Part shown: one piece after another, positions 26,808 through 36,354 of the stretch
Layout: every line of letters begins with the position of its first letter
Position numbering within the stretch: position 1 is the stretch's first letter
DNA from: Burkholderiaceae bacterium
GTDB taxonomy: Bacteria; Pseudomonadota; Gammaproteobacteria; Burkholderiales; Burkholderiaceae_D
Length of the DNA stretch: 64,000 nt
Assembly: GCA_030157545.1 (NCBI GenBank)
Contig: JAOAUN010000014.1
Location: 186,001-250,000 of the forward strand
Direction: 5' to 3'
Translations under genes and position numbers: made by a program
The notes under the pieces: generated by a model
What the model saw: only the letters and a program-made list of their open reading frames with translations
What the model was told of the DNA's origin: nothing
Databases searched by the model: none

Positions 26808-27005
26808 GGCGGCTTCATCATATTGCAGACTTGGTTTTCATATTGGCAATCTGCGTCGCCGTAATTTGTTTTTTTTTAAAACTCATCGGCATTTACATAA
26901 GAAAAAGACGCAGATGCCTGGCTTCGTAAGTAGTTAACTTTTTTAATCGACTACTATTTCCTACTTTTTTGCGAAGAGACAGTTTAGTGCGGTGTTCGGC
27001 AGAGG

Positions 27006-27205
27006 TACAATCGTACTTAGTTTTCACACACATTTTATTTATTTAGCAAGCCAAGCCAAACGTCTGATCACCAAATATTGGTTAGGCGCTGCGGGAATCC
27101 CACCGCTTTCGACAAGAACGCCGTATCGCCCCACAGGGGGGCGCGCCACAAGCTGACGACGATCCTGCCGACCGGGCCGGCAATATTTTTTGGCATGGAG
27201 GTAGT
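27006..27205 (+). promoter_or_regulatory. pckG upstream region with long structured leader
   Basis: The 398-bp gap 26808-27205 has no convincing gene. A possible -10 TACAAT (27006-27011) would give a leader near 190 nt. Small hairpins lie at 27091-27106 (GCGG/CCGC), 27127-27143 (CGCCCC/GGGGCG) and 27166-27182 (TGCCG/CGGCA); the last is followed by a T6 tract just before the GGAGG ribosome site. AT-rich sequence lies at 26860-26970. Confidence 0.35.
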
Positions 27206-29062
27206 ATGAATCAGCCCCTTATGGCGGGCGTTGCGGCAATCAATCCGCCGTCATTTGTTAAACACCAGAAGCTCATCAATTGGGTCGCAGAGATCGCTGC
27301 GTTGACGCAGCCTGCACGCATCGTCTGGTGCGATGGCTCGCAAGAAGAATATGATCGTCTGTGCGGCGAGATGGTCGCCGCCGGCACGATGAAAAAACTC
27401 AACCCGGCCAAGCGCCCGAACAGTTATCTGGCCAACTCCGATCCATCAGATGTGGCGCGCGTTGAAGACCGTACCTATATTTGTTCGCAGCGCGAAGAAG
27501 ACGCAGGTCCGACAAATAACTGGATGGCGCCCGAACAGATGCGTTCGACGCTCAGTGGTTTGTTCACCGGTTGCATGCAAGGCCGCACGCTGTACGTCGT
27601 GCCATTTTCCATGGGTCCGCTGGGCTCCCCGATTGCGCACATCGGCGTCGAACTCTCCGACTCGCCGTATGTTGCTGTGAATATGCGCGTGATGACGCGC
27701 ATGGGCAAAGCTGTATATGACGTGCTGGGTGAAAACGGTGACTTCGTGCCTTGCGTGCATAGCGTCGGCGCACCGCTGGCCGCTGGTCAGCAAGATGTGG
27801 CCTGGCCATGCAATGCGACCAAGTACATTGTTCACTATCCGGAAACGCGCGAAATCTGGTCGTACGGATCCGGCTACGGCGGCAATGCACTGCTCGGCAA
27901 AAAATGTTTTGCGCTGCGCATCGCGTCAACCATGGGTCGCGATCAGGGATGGCTGGCAGAACACATGCTGATCCTGGGCGTTGAATCTCCGACCGGTCAA
28001 AAGCATTATGTCGCAGCAGCGTTCCCTTCAGCCTGCGGCAAGACCAATTTTGCGATGCTAATTCCACCGGCTACCTTCAAGGGCTGGAAAGTCACCACCA
28101 TCGGCGACGATATTGCGTGGATCAAGCCGGGTCCTGACGGCCGACTGTATGCGATTAATCCTGAAGCTGGTTATTTCGGTGTGGCGCCAGGCACCAATTC
28201 TTCAACTAATGCCAATTGCATGAGCTCGCTGCAACGCGACACCATCTTCACCAATGTCGGCCTGACCGATGACGGCGACGTCTGGTGGGAGGGCATGAGC
28301 AAGGAAGCACCGGCGCATTTGATCGACTGGCAGGGCAAAGACTGGACACCTGAGAGCGCGAAGGAATCAGGCCGCAAGGCTGCCCATCCGAATGCGCGTT
28401 TCACGGTTTCGGCCACGCAAAATCCTGTGCTTGATCCTGCGTGGGACGATCCTGCCGGTGTACCGATTTCGGCGTTCATTTTTGGTGGTCGTCGTTCCAG
28501 TACGGTGCCACTGGTGACCGAAGCACGCAACTGGGTTGAAGGCGTTTACATGGCCGCCACCATGGGTTCCGAGACCACTGCCGCTGCCGCTGGCCAGCAG
28601 GGCGTGGTGCGGCGCGATCCGTTCGCGATGTTGCCGTTCATGGGCTATAACATGAGCGACTATTTTCAGCACTGGCTACAGATGGGTAAACGGATTAGTG
28701 CCAGTGGTGCGCAAGTTCCAAAAATCTTTTGCGTGAACTGGTTCCGTACGGATGCCAATGGCAAGTTCATCTGGCCCGGCTTTGGCGACAACATGCGCGT
28801 GCTGAAGTGGATGCTGGATAGACTCGATGCCAAAGCCGGTGGCGTCGATAATATTTTTGGCGTTACTCCTGCATTTGAGGATTTGCAGTGGGACGGCATC
28901 GCCTTCACGCACGAGCAATACGAGCAAATCACGTCTATCGACAAAGCCGCGTGGCAGGCAGAGTTGAAATTGCATGACGAGTTGTTCGACAAACTCCGGC
29001 ATCATTTACCGGCTGAGCTGGAGCAGACCAAAGCGATGCTGGAGAAGCGACTGGCAGCATAG
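27206..29062 (+). CDS. pckG: Phosphoenolpyruvate carboxykinase (GTP)
   Basis: 618 aa, the normal size of the GTP-dependent enzyme, which converts oxaloacetate and GTP to phosphoenolpyruvate, GDP and CO2 in gluconeogenesis. Motifs: the P-loop [13 protein letters not shown] with the active-site Cys, [14 protein letters not shown] metal motif ([14 protein letters not shown]), [11 protein letters not shown], and [12 protein letters not shown]. An SD of GGAGG is placed 6 bases before the ATG. An intrinsic terminator follows at 29091. Confidence 0.98.
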   Translation: MNQPLMAGVAAINPPSFVKHQKLINWVAEIAALTQPARIVWCDGSQEEYDRLCGEMVAAGTMKKLNPAKRPNSYLANSDPSDVARVEDRTYICSQREEDAGPTNNWMAPEQMRSTLSGLFTGCMQGRTLYVVPFSMGPLGSPIAHIGVELSDSPYVAVNMRVMTRMGKAVYDVLGENGDFVPCVHSVGAPLAAGQQDVAWPCNATKYIVHYPETREIWSYGSGYGGNALLGKKCFALRIASTMGRDQGWLAEHMLILGVESPTGQKHYVAAAFPSACGKTNFAMLIPPATFKGWKVTTIGDDIAWIKPGPDGRLYAINPEAGYFGVAPGTNSSTNANCMSSLQRDTIFTNVGLTDDGDVWWEGMSKEAPAHLIDWQGKDWTPESAKESGRKAAHPNARFTVSATQNPVLDPAWDDPAGVPISAFIFGGRRSSTVPLVTEARNWVEGVYMAATMGSETTAAAAGQQGVVRRDPFAMLPFMGYNMSDYFQHWLQMGKRISASGAQVPKIFCVNWFRTDANGKFIWPGFGDNMRVLKWMLDRLDAKAGGVDNIFGVTPAFEDLQWDGIAFTHEQYEQITSIDKAAWQAELKLHDELFDKLRHHLPAELEQTKAMLEKRLAA

Positions 29063-29090
29063 GTTGAACTGGCGGATCGCAAAAAATTAG

Positions 29091-29121
29091 CGCGGCAGGT
29101 TGTCCTGGCCGCGTTTTTTTT
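29091..29121 (+). terminator. Intrinsic terminator after pckG
   Basis: CGCGGC and GCCGCG arms with an inner AGG/CCT extension, one bulged G, and a TTGT loop, followed by eight T (29114-29121). Confidence 0.88.
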
Positions 29122-29195
29122 CGCCGGCTCCGAGACATAGCTAAGCGGTATTTCCGGCGGAGTATCATCGCAATAATTCTTTACGTTGCTCATTC

Positions 29196-30086
29196 ATGAA
29201 GCCTATTCCTCCGTTGCCTGTTCGCGATGGCGTATCACCCAGTTTTGTGTGGCTGCCTCCCGGCAGCTGGCTAACATTGGGTGAGTATTTTGCATATCGT
29301 TTTCCGGCGATTACAAAAACAGAATGGGATGCGCGTGCAGCGCGCAACGAAGTACGCGACGAGAAAAATACGCTGCTGACAATGGCCAGTCCTTACCGGG
29401 TGGGGGCTTGCGTATTTTATTATCGCGAGCTGACCAATGAAACGCCGATTCCGTTTGACGAAGAAATCCTGTTTCGCAACGAGCAAATACTCGTTGTCGA
29501 TAAACCGCATTTTTTACCGGTGACGCCGGCTGGTCGATTCCTGCATGAATCTCTGCTGGTGCGATTGAAGCGCAGCACCGGCATTAATTCGTTGGTGCCT
29601 ATACACAGGCTCGACAGAGAGACTGCCGGTGTGATGTTGTTTTCGGTTGATCCGGCAACACGCAATCTGTGGCAGATCTTGTTTCGTGAACGCGCCATAC
29701 ATAAAGTTTACGAAGCGATCGCAGGCGTCAACAAAGAATTGATGTTCCCGCTGACGCTGCGCAGTCGCATCGTGCAGGATGAGCGTTTTTTTCGTATGAA
29801 AGAAGAGGAGGGCGAGCCGAATGCCGAGACCAGGATTTCACTGTTAAAGCAAATGGATCAACAGGCGCTGTACCAGTTACAACCTGTGACCGGGAAAATG
29901 CATCAGCTGCGTGTTCACATGAATTCATTGGGACTACCCATTCTTAATGATGGTTTTTACCCGCACGCGCTCGCTTGCAAGATGGATGATTTTTCATCGC
30001 CGCTTAAATTGCTGGCGCGCTCCCTACGCTTTGATGATCCCGTTACAGGCGAGCCGCGCTTCTTTGAAAGCCGGCGCCATTTGTAA
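29196..30086 (+). CDS. RluA-family pseudouridine synthase
   Basis: 296 aa. The catalytic motif HRLDRETAG (Asp is the nucleophile) lies near residue 138, preceded by ILVVDKPHFLPVTPAGRFL and followed by KMHQLRVHMNSLGLPILND, the standard order in RluA/RsuA-type enzymes that isomerise uridine in rRNA or tRNA. The N-terminal ~85 residues (LGEYFAYRFPAITKTEWDARAARNEVR...) resemble a divergent S4-like region. The target RNA cannot be told from sequence. Confidence 0.9.
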   Translation: MKPIPPLPVRDGVSPSFVWLPPGSWLTLGEYFAYRFPAITKTEWDARAARNEVRDEKNTLLTMASPYRVGACVFYYRELTNETPIPFDEEILFRNEQILVVDKPHFLPVTPAGRFLHESLLVRLKRSTGINSLVPIHRLDRETAGVMLFSVDPATRNLWQILFRERAIHKVYEAIAGVNKELMFPLTLRSRIVQDERFFRMKEEEGEPNAETRISLLKQMDQQALYQLQPVTGKMHQLRVHMNSLGLPILNDGFYPHALACKMDDFSSPLKLLARSLRFDDPVTGEPRFFESRRHL

Positions 30087-30141
30087 AAATGTTTGTGCAG
30101 ATAGGCGCTACACTACGGCGCATAAATTATAAGAAAATCCG

Positions 30142-31350
30142 ATGACATTTCCAGCCGTTGCAGAGCGCCGCGATTCCATTCCCCGTTCGGCGCTGGTGGC
30201 CCTGTCAGTTGCCGCTTTTGGCAGCGGCATGTCCATGCGTGCGATGGACTCGCTGTTGTTGCGCCTTGTTGCCGATTTCAACATTACGCTCAGTGGCGCA
30301 TCGTTTGTCATCACGGTCTTCGGTGTGGCGTATGGCTTGTCGCAATTGATCTTTGGCCCGCTTGGCGACCGTTACGGTAAATATCTGGTGATTTCCTGGG
30401 CTTGTCTTGCGTGTTCTGTGACGGCGCTACTTTGCGGGCTCGCTCCCGATTTTTCCTCGCTGCTCGCAGCACGCGCCATTGCTGGCGCAACAGCAGCAGC
30501 GATCATTCCGTTGTCGATGGCGTGGATTGGCGATGTTGTGCCGTATGAAGGAAGACAACCAGTATTGGCGCGTTTTTTGATTGGCCAAATTCTTGGCCTG
30601 TCCTCGGGCGCACTCGTCGGTGGTTTTTGCGCAGATTATTTAAGCTGGCGTGCGCCGTTTTTCCTGATTTCGTTTTGCTTCATTTCAATCGGTTTTTATC
30701 TGGTTCGACTGAATCGTCTTTTGCCATCCCGGGCGCGCGTGTTGCACAAGGCTGAGGGCGGAATGCTGACGCGTTTGTTTGCCGAATTTGGCCAGATTGT
30801 GGCACTGCGCTGGGCGCGCGTAGTGTTGGCGACAGTTTTAATAGAAGGCGCTACGGTGTTTGGTGCGATGGCTTTTGTCGCAACGCATTTGCACGCGACT
30901 TACGATATATCCCTATCTTTCGCTGGCACTCTGGTCATGCTGTTTGGCATGGGCGGACTATTGTTTGCCGCGCGCTCGCGTCAGTTTGTGGCTCTATTGG
31001 GCGAAACCGGACTGTCGCGTTATGGCGCGCTGCTCATGTCAGTTTCTCTGCTGGTGATTGCGTATGCTCCAGCCTGGGGCTGGGCTGCGCCAGCGTGTTT
31101 TTGCTACGGGCTGGGTTTTTATATGCTGCACAACACGCTGCAAATTAATGCAACGCAGATGGCGCCGGAACGGCGCGGAGCTGCTGTCGCAGCGTTTGCT
31201 TCTTGTTTTTTTCTCGGGCAGTCAGCCGGTGTTGCCGCAGGCAGTGCCTTACTGACCTTTGTGAGCACGCGCCATTTATTGTCGACGTCAGGTATTTGCG
31301 TCTTGCTGATTGGGTTTTACTTTGCACAACAACGTGCGCGCCATCATTGA
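30142..31350 (+). CDS. Major facilitator superfamily transporter
   Basis: 402 aa with about 12 membrane segments in two halves and the MFS motif GPLGDRYGKYLVI between helices 2 and 3. Hydrophobic segments such as ALVALSVAAFGSGMSMRAMDSLLLRLV begin the protein. The substrate is unknown; a drug/metabolite efflux role is typical for this subgroup. The stop lies within a terminator stem (31338-31366). It is followed convergently by a small minus-strand gene. Confidence 0.9.
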   Translation: MTFPAVAERRDSIPRSALVALSVAAFGSGMSMRAMDSLLLRLVADFNITLSGASFVITVFGVAYGLSQLIFGPLGDRYGKYLVISWACLACSVTALLCGLAPDFSSLLAARAIAGATAAAIIPLSMAWIGDVVPYEGRQPVLARFLIGQILGLSSGALVGGFCADYLSWRAPFFLISFCFISIGFYLVRLNRLLPSRARVLHKAEGGMLTRLFAEFGQIVALRWARVVLATVLIEGATVFGAMAFVATHLHATYDISLSFAGTLVMLFGMGGLLFAARSRQFVALLGETGLSRYGALLMSVSLLVIAYAPAWGWAAPACFCYGLGFYMLHNTLQINATQMAPERRGAAVAAFASCFFLGQSAGVAAGSALLTFVSTRHLLSTSGICVLLIGFYFAQQRARHH

Positions 31351-31366
31351 TGGCGCACCCGTTTTT
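31338..31366 (+). terminator. Terminator overlapping the end of the MFS gene
   Basis: Near-perfect inverted repeat GCGCCATCA/TGATGGCGC spanning the stop codon, followed by ACCCGTTTTT. The T tract is short and set slightly away, so moderate strength. Confidence 0.65.
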
Positions 31367-31378
31367 CAGAATTACGTT

Positions 31379-31603
31379 TTATCGTGAAGCGAAGTAACGC
31401 AGTTCTGCTGCCAGGCTAGGTTGACTGGATTCGAGGTCACGTGCCATACGGTTCAGTGCCATGGTGTTTTTTACTTTGCGATCTGCTACCGTGCCGTTTT
31501 TAAATATCGCAGCGAACGGATTTGTCATGCCTGACAGAACAGGGCGTACCGAGTCAGAGGCTGAAACAAAAAAACTTTGCAGGTTTGGGAAAAGGCTTTG
31601 CAT
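31379..31603 (-). CDS. Small hypothetical protein
   Basis: 74 aa, not recognised. A good ribosome site (GGAG, 6 bases before the ATG) supports it as real, and there is no competing gene on either strand. Sequence: MQSLFPNLQSFFVSASDSV..., a basic middle, and a helical C-terminus ending AAELRYFASR. The N-terminal half may be amphipathic; no membrane segment. It is divergent from the LysR gene at 31742. Confidence 0.6.
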   Translation of the reverse strand: MQSLFPNLQSFFVSASDSVRPVLSGMTNPFAAIFKNGTVADRKVKNTMALNRMARDLESSQPSLAAELRYFASR

Positions 31604-31741
31604 ACGGACTCCATGTAATGAACGCAGATTTGTTGCTTTGCAGTATAAATTTCTTTCAGATATAAATATAATTTCGTTTTTCCATACCAGCTATAGTTTT
31701 TAGGTATACCATTGCTGTTTTAAGTCAACCCTGTTAAAGCC

Positions 31742-32689
31742 ATGAGCTTTCTGACGCTGGATTTGAATCTGTTGCGGGTGTTCGATGCAGTCATGACCGA
31801 ACAAAATCTGACTCGTGCGGCCAGCCGTCTGGCGATGACGCAACCGGCAGTATCGAATGCTGTCAAACGCTTGCGTGAAGCGCTGGGTGATGAATTACTT
31901 ATTCGCACAGCACACGGCGTCAAGCCCACTACCCGCGCCGAATCTTTATGGCCGGCCGTCCGTCGCGCGCTATCCGAGCTTGAAGAAGCAGTCGCCCCGC
32001 GGTCATTTGAACTGGCCAAAGCGCATGCGACCTTCAGGATGGCGATGGCAGATGCAACGGCTGCATTGCTATTGCCGAGGCTGGTACGCCTGATTGAAAG
32101 TGATGCGCCAGGTATTGATATTCGTATGGTGCCTCTGACAACGCGTGAACCTCGCCCCTTGCTGTTGCGTGGAGATATTGACCTGGCGATTGGTTTTTTC
32201 CCTGGCGTAGTCGCTCAGCTACAGGGCGCAACGGATACGCCTATACGTCATGAACGCTTGTATCGTGGTGAATATGTGTGCGTTATGCGGAAAGATCACC
32301 CGCTAGCAAATAAAGAATTGACGCTGGATACCTATTGCGATGCCAATCATTTGCTTGTCAGTTTTTCGGGGCGTGCACGCGGGCTTGTCGACGACGCTTT
32401 GTTAAGCCTGAATCGCGAACGTCGAATACTTTTGACAGTGAACCAGTTTTTTACTGCTGGCAAAGTCGTTACCGCTTCGGATTTGCTGATGGTTTTGCCA
32501 AGGCATCTGATTGAAGCGACGGGTATGACCGAGGCACTCATTTCAAAAGAACTTCCGTTTGCGATGCCGGATGTGCACATCGACATGCTGTGGCATGAAC
32601 GTGATGCGCGCAGTCCGGGACACCGCTGGCTGCGCGAGCAATTAAGCGATTCAACGGCTTCAGGTAGCTTGTCGCCAACCGGGAAATAA
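31742..32689 (+). CDS. LysR-family transcriptional regulator
   Basis: 315 aa. The N-terminal winged helix-turn-helix is clear (LDLNLLRVFDAVMTEQNLTRAASRLAMTQPAVSNAVKRLREALGDELLIR), followed by a periplasmic-binding-like effector domain (about 95-300). It resembles the subgroup of LysR regulators with broad ligands such as aromatic acids. The upstream 138 bp is AT-rich and shared with the divergent small gene. Targets unknown. Confidence 0.92.
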   Translation: MSFLTLDLNLLRVFDAVMTEQNLTRAASRLAMTQPAVSNAVKRLREALGDELLIRTAHGVKPTTRAESLWPAVRRALSELEEAVAPRSFELAKAHATFRMAMADATAALLLPRLVRLIESDAPGIDIRMVPLTTREPRPLLLRGDIDLAIGFFPGVVAQLQGATDTPIRHERLYRGEYVCVMRKDHPLANKELTLDTYCDANHLLVSFSGRARGLVDDALLSLNRERRILLTVNQFFTAGKVVTASDLLMVLPRHLIEATGMTEALISKELPFAMPDVHIDMLWHERDARSPGHRWLREQLSDSTASGSLSPTGK

Positions 32690-32690
32690 T

Positions 32691-33494
32691 TTAATTTTCT
32701 GCACAGCGATGCAGGCTCAAACAAGTACGGCGCACGATATGAAACGCATAGTGCGCCGCAATATTTTCAATAAATCTTCCAAAATCCACCGCTGATGTTT
32801 CATTGGCTGAGTCGGATATCGTGCGTACGACTGCAAACGGCACATCGAATTCAAAGCATACCTGCGCAACAGCCGCTCCCTCCATTTCAACAGCGAGTGT
32901 TGCCGGCAAGTCCTGCCTGATTAGATTCATCTTGTGGCTGTGCGCGATGAACTGGTCTCCGCTGGCAATCAAGCCATAATGTACAGCAGGGCTATGCAGT
33001 TTGAAGCTGTCACAGTCTTCTGCACGAATAACTTGGGCAAAATCATTTTGCAAAAAAACCTCTGCTGATTGCAGCAAATAATTACTTAGCATTTTGTCAG
33101 CCGCAAACAAAGAAACCCCTGTTAATGGAATTTCATAACGCGGAAACAAGGGCGAGCTATCCATGTCGTGCTGAACGAGCTGTTCGGCGATAACGATATC
33201 GCCAACACAAACCCCTTCTCTGGCTCCACCAGCGACTCCGGTGAATAGCAGGTGGGTGACCCCAAAGTGTTCAATCAGAGTGGCTGCAGTCGCCGCTGCA
33301 GCGACTTTACCGATGCGAGAGAGTACACAGACTGCAGCAATCCCCCACAAAGAGCCGCTGGTGTATTCGCGTCTGCCACGTGTCTTGCATTGATGGTTTT
33401 GCATTGCATCGATCAGCCCGCGTTGTTCTTCATGCAGCGCACTGATGATGCCGAGCTTGATTGGTTTTGTAATCACGGGTTTTCCACAATCCAT
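32691..33494 (-). CDS. Phosphorylase/nucleosidase family protein (MTA/SAH nucleosidase-like)
   Basis: About 267 aa. The fold is that of methylthioadenosine/S-adenosylhomocysteine nucleosidase: IGIISAL-type start (LGIISALHEEQRG), FTGVAGGAREGVCVGDIVIAE, AVEMEGAAVAQVC, and the catalytic Asp in VRTISDSANE. MTA/SAH nucleosidases cleave adenine from these by-products. At ~267 aa it is longer than the usual ~230, so another purine nucleoside substrate is possible. Two starts are possible (ATG 33494 or GTG 33521); the region around both lies in a cluster of DnaA-like boxes. Confidence 0.85.
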   Translation of the reverse strand: MDCGKPVITKPIKLGIISALHEEQRGLIDAMQNHQCKTRGRREYTSGSLWGIAAVCVLSRIGKVAAAATAATLIEHFGVTHLLFTGVAGGAREGVCVGDIVIAEQLVQHDMDSSPLFPRYEIPLTGVSLFAADKMLSNYLLQSAEVFLQNDFAQVIRAEDCDSFKLHSPAVHYGLIASGDQFIAHSHKMNLIRQDLPATLAVEMEGAAVAQVCFEFDVPFAVVRTISDSANETSAVDFGRFIENIAAHYAFHIVRRTCLSLHRCAEN

Positions 33495-33784
33495 CCACTG
33501 TTTATCCAAAGCTTTATCCACATGCGAAAGGGGTAAAAGATTTCAAAAAGTTTTTCATTGCTTTGTTTTATAGGTTTGTATTTATAGATAGTAGTAATAG
33601 ATAAGGCAAGGTCATTTCTGTGGATAAGTCTCTTTTTTCTTTTTTTATCAATCGCTTGCAGAGAAGATAAATTCTGCATAAACGCTGTAGCGGAACAGGA
33701 CAGTACTTGTATAAAAATCGTGCCGGTCTTTTATTCCATAGTTATCCACGAAAGCAGCGCTAGTTATCCCAAGAGTTTTCCACA
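33480..33784. other. Cluster of DnaA-box-like 9-mers
   Basis: The 302-bp gap between the nucleosidase gene and the LysR gene, with the adjoining gene start, holds two perfect TTATCCACA boxes (33514-33522 plus; 33619-33627 minus). One-mismatch boxes are at 33480, 33502, 33742 and 33776, and a weaker one at 33764. The sequence is AT-rich with a pyrimidine tract near 33629-33650, and ACTTGTATAAAAA occurs twice (about 33706 and 33809). Confidence 0.55.
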
Positions 33785-33823
33785 GCCAGGTTCTGTGTCA
33801 ATGCATACAAACTTGTATAAAAA

Positions 33824-34702
33824 CTATTCGTTATTCCAAAGGCTATTCATCAATCCGAAGGCATTGGCGATTGCAGCTTCGTGTCTGCGTTTTGTCAGAC
33901 AAATAAAGCAAAGCTCGGTGGTAACGCTGACACGGTCGGCAATAACCAGGCCGTGCGTATGCGCTTCACGTAATGCGATAGATTCACGCACTAGTGATAA
34001 ACCGACACCTGACTTCACCAAATCCAGCATCGATGCTTCCTGATCAACCAGCGCTACTTTCTGGGGACTGGTCTTGTAGCCCGCAAAGACTTTCGTTAAG
34101 AGCCTGTTGTGTACGGATTCGGGTGGCGCCCAGATCCAGGGCAAAGTCGCCAGCGCATCCCAGTTTTTACCTAGCACACGATGTTTCCATCCTTGCGGCG
34201 CCACGATGCTGTAACTAAAGGTAGTGAGAGTCTGGCTATGGTAACCACGCCCCGCAGAACCAAGAAAATAACCGGCGTCGAGCAAGCCGTTTTTTATTTG
34301 CTGCTGTACCCAACCTGACATCCCCTGCTGTAACTGCGTCGATATATGTGGATAGTTTTCAACCAGCCTTTTCAAGAAGGCGCCGAGGCGTATGAACTCA
34401 GGGTCGAGGATGGTGCCAATGCTGAGTTTGCCTGATAGTGTCGAATGCAATGAACGGGCTGCCTGCTGGAACTCACCACTGCAAGCCATCACGCGTTCAG
34501 CCAAGGGAAGTAATTTGGCGCCATCGTCCGTCAGCACCATACCGTTTGGCGTGCGTGCAAACAGTTGCACGTTTAAGCTGATTTGCAGGGATTTGATTTG
34601 CAGGCTGACTGCAGGCTGCGTCAGATGCAGCCGCTGTGCAGCACGTGTCAGGTTGCCTTCGCGCGCTACGGTAACAAATGCACGTAATTGAGTCAGGTCC
34701 AT
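33824..34702 (-). CDS. LysR-family transcriptional regulator, divergent to mmsA
   Basis: 292 aa. N-terminal helix-turn-helix (MDLTQLRAFVTVAREGNLTRAAQRLHLTQPAVSLQIKSLQ) and a LysR substrate-binding domain to the end. Divergent arrangement with mmsA and the GMC oxidoreductase, 110 bp apart, strongly suggests that it controls them. Two near-identical inverted repeats in the gap are candidate binding sites (34714 and 34801). Confidence 0.93.
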   Translation of the reverse strand: MDLTQLRAFVTVAREGNLTRAAQRLHLTQPAVSLQIKSLQISLNVQLFARTPNGMVLTDDGAKLLPLAERVMACSGEFQQAARSLHSTLSGKLSIGTILDPEFIRLGAFLKRLVENYPHISTQLQQGMSGWVQQQIKNGLLDAGYFLGSAGRGYHSQTLTTFSYSIVAPQGWKHRVLGKNWDALATLPWIWAPPESVHNRLLTKVFAGYKTSPQKVALVDQEASMLDLVKSGVGLSLVRESIALREAHTHGLVIADRVSVTTELCFICLTKRRHEAAIANAFGLMNSLWNNE

Positions 34703-34712
34703 GATCAGCGAT

Positions 34713-34727
34713 ATAAGGTTTTCTTAT
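34713..34727. promoter_or_regulatory. Inverted repeat, candidate LysR-type operator
   Basis: ATAAG-N5-CTTAT lies 11 bp upstream of the LysR start. Its core TAAGGTTTTCTTA matches the reverse complement of 34801-34813 in 12 of 13 bases. Confidence 0.45.
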
Positions 34728-34800
34728 GGAGATGTTGATAATAACTCATTGGATTTTGCACGCATCCCTGTATAAGCTGTTGCAATCCGTAATTCTATGC

Positions 34801-34813
34801 TAAGGAAACCTTA
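34801..34813. promoter_or_regulatory. Second operator-like repeat over the mmsA ribosome site
   Basis: TAAGGAAACCTTA is an inverted repeat that covers the AAGGA ribosome site and touches the ATG of mmsA. It is almost the complement of the 34714-34726 site, but part of the match could follow from the ribosome site itself. Confidence 0.35.
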
Positions 34814-36333
34814 TGACTGACCGCACACTCTCTACTATTGGCCACTATATCAATGGCCAGCTTGCGCCTTCTACCAGCGGCCGCTCGCAGCCGGTGTTCA
34901 ATCCGTCCACAGGTGCGGCATCGGCAGAAGTTGCACTTGGCAGTGCAGCCGAAGTCAATGCAGCGGTAGCTGCAGCGAGCGCTGCAGCACCGGGGTGGGC
35001 GGATACGGCTCCGCTGAAGCGTGCTCGCATACTGTCAAAATTTAAAAAACAGATCGAGAAAAATCATGATGCGCTGGCAGCCTGCATCACGCGCGAGCAT
35101 GGCAAAGTTTTTTCCGACGCAAAGGGCGAGGTCGTGCGCGGCCTGGAGATTGTGGAATTCGCGACTGGCATTCCACAGCTATTGAAAACGCAATTCACGG
35201 ACAACATTGGCGGCGGCATCGACAATTGGCAGTTGCGTCAGCCTTTGGGCGTGACGGCAGGTATTACACCGTTCAATTTTCCCGTGATGGTGCCGTTGTG
35301 GATGGCGCCGGTCGCTATCGCATGCGGCAATACTTTCGTGCTCAAACCCTCGGAGCGCGATCCTTCGCCGTCGTTGATGATGGCCGAGATGTTGCATGAG
35401 GCGGGCCTGCCGGATGGCGTATTCAATGTTGTGCAAGGTGACAAGCTGGCTGTTGACACCTTGCTGCATCATCCCGACGTCAAGGCGATTTCATTCGTTG
35501 GTTCGACACCGATCGCAGAATATATTTACACAGAAGGCAGCCGTCGCAAGGGTGCGTATCCATTGCGTGTGCAGGCTCTTGGCGGCGCGAAAAATCATTT
35601 GGTCGTGATGCCGGATGCAGATCTGGATCAGGCAGTCGATGCATTGATCGGTGCTGCATACGGTTCTGCTGGCGAGCGCTGCATGGCAATCTCCGTTGCC
35701 GTCGCTGTTGGCAATGTGGCAGACAAACTCGTTGATGCTCTGGTGCCGCGTGTAAAAGCGCTAAAGATTAAAAACGGTATGGAGCCCGATGCTGAAATGG
35801 GGCCGGTAGTTACTGCGGCTCACAAGGCAAAAATCGAGTCTTATATAGAGCAGGGTATCGCCAGTGGCGCGAAGCTTATTGTTGATGGCCGCGGCATCTC
35901 TGTTGCAGGCCATGAAAATGGTTTCTTCCTGGGAGGTAGCTTGTTTGACCATGTAACTCCAGACATGACGATTCATCAGGAAGAAATTTTCGGGCCAGTC
36001 TTGTGCGTGGTGCGTGTGCCGGACATGGCAGCAGCGATTGCGCTCATCAATGCGCACGAGTTTGGCAACGGCGTTGCTCTGTTTACTTCCGACGGTGGCA
36101 CTGCACGCGAATTTTCACGCCGCATTGAAGTCGGCATGGTCGGCGTCAACGTTCCCATCCCGGTGCCTATGGCCTGGCATTCATTCGGTGGCTGGAAACG
36201 TTCGCTGTTTGGCGATATGCATATTTACGGTGAAGAGGGCATACGTTTTTATACTCGCTACAAATCCATCATGCAGCGCTGGCCGGAGTCGATTGCCAAG
36301 GGCGCGGAATTCACGATGCCGGTCGCGAAATAA
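34813..36333 (+). CDS. mmsA: Methylmalonate-semialdehyde dehydrogenase (acylating)
   Basis: 506 aa aldehyde dehydrogenase-family enzyme making propionyl-CoA or acetyl-CoA from methylmalonate or malonate semialdehyde. Motifs: [36 protein letters not shown], and the catalytic cysteine in [28 protein letters not shown] is characteristic of MmsA. It is followed 21 bp later by the GMC oxidoreductase gene, giving a two-gene operon that suggests alcohol-to-acid oxidation of a branched or C3-C4 compound. Confidence 0.95.
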   Translation: MTDRTLSTIGHYINGQLAPSTSGRSQPVFNPSTGAASAEVALGSAAEVNAAVAAASAAAPGWADTAPLKRARILSKFKKQIEKNHDALAACITREHGKVFSDAKGEVVRGLEIVEFATGIPQLLKTQFTDNIGGGIDNWQLRQPLGVTAGITPFNFPVMVPLWMAPVAIACGNTFVLKPSERDPSPSLMMAEMLHEAGLPDGVFNVVQGDKLAVDTLLHHPDVKAISFVGSTPIAEYIYTEGSRRKGAYPLRVQALGGAKNHLVVMPDADLDQAVDALIGAAYGSAGERCMAISVAVAVGNVADKLVDALVPRVKALKIKNGMEPDAEMGPVVTAAHKAKIESYIEQGIASGAKLIVDGRGISVAGHENGFFLGGSLFDHVTPDMTIHQEEIFGPVLCVVRVPDMAAAIALINAHEFGNGVALFTSDGGTAREFSRRIEVGMVGVNVPIPVPMAWHSFGGWKRSLFGDMHIYGEEGIRFYTRYKSIMQRWPESIAKGAEFTMPVAK

Positions 36334-36354
36334 ATTAAACGGAAAGCTCGCAAT

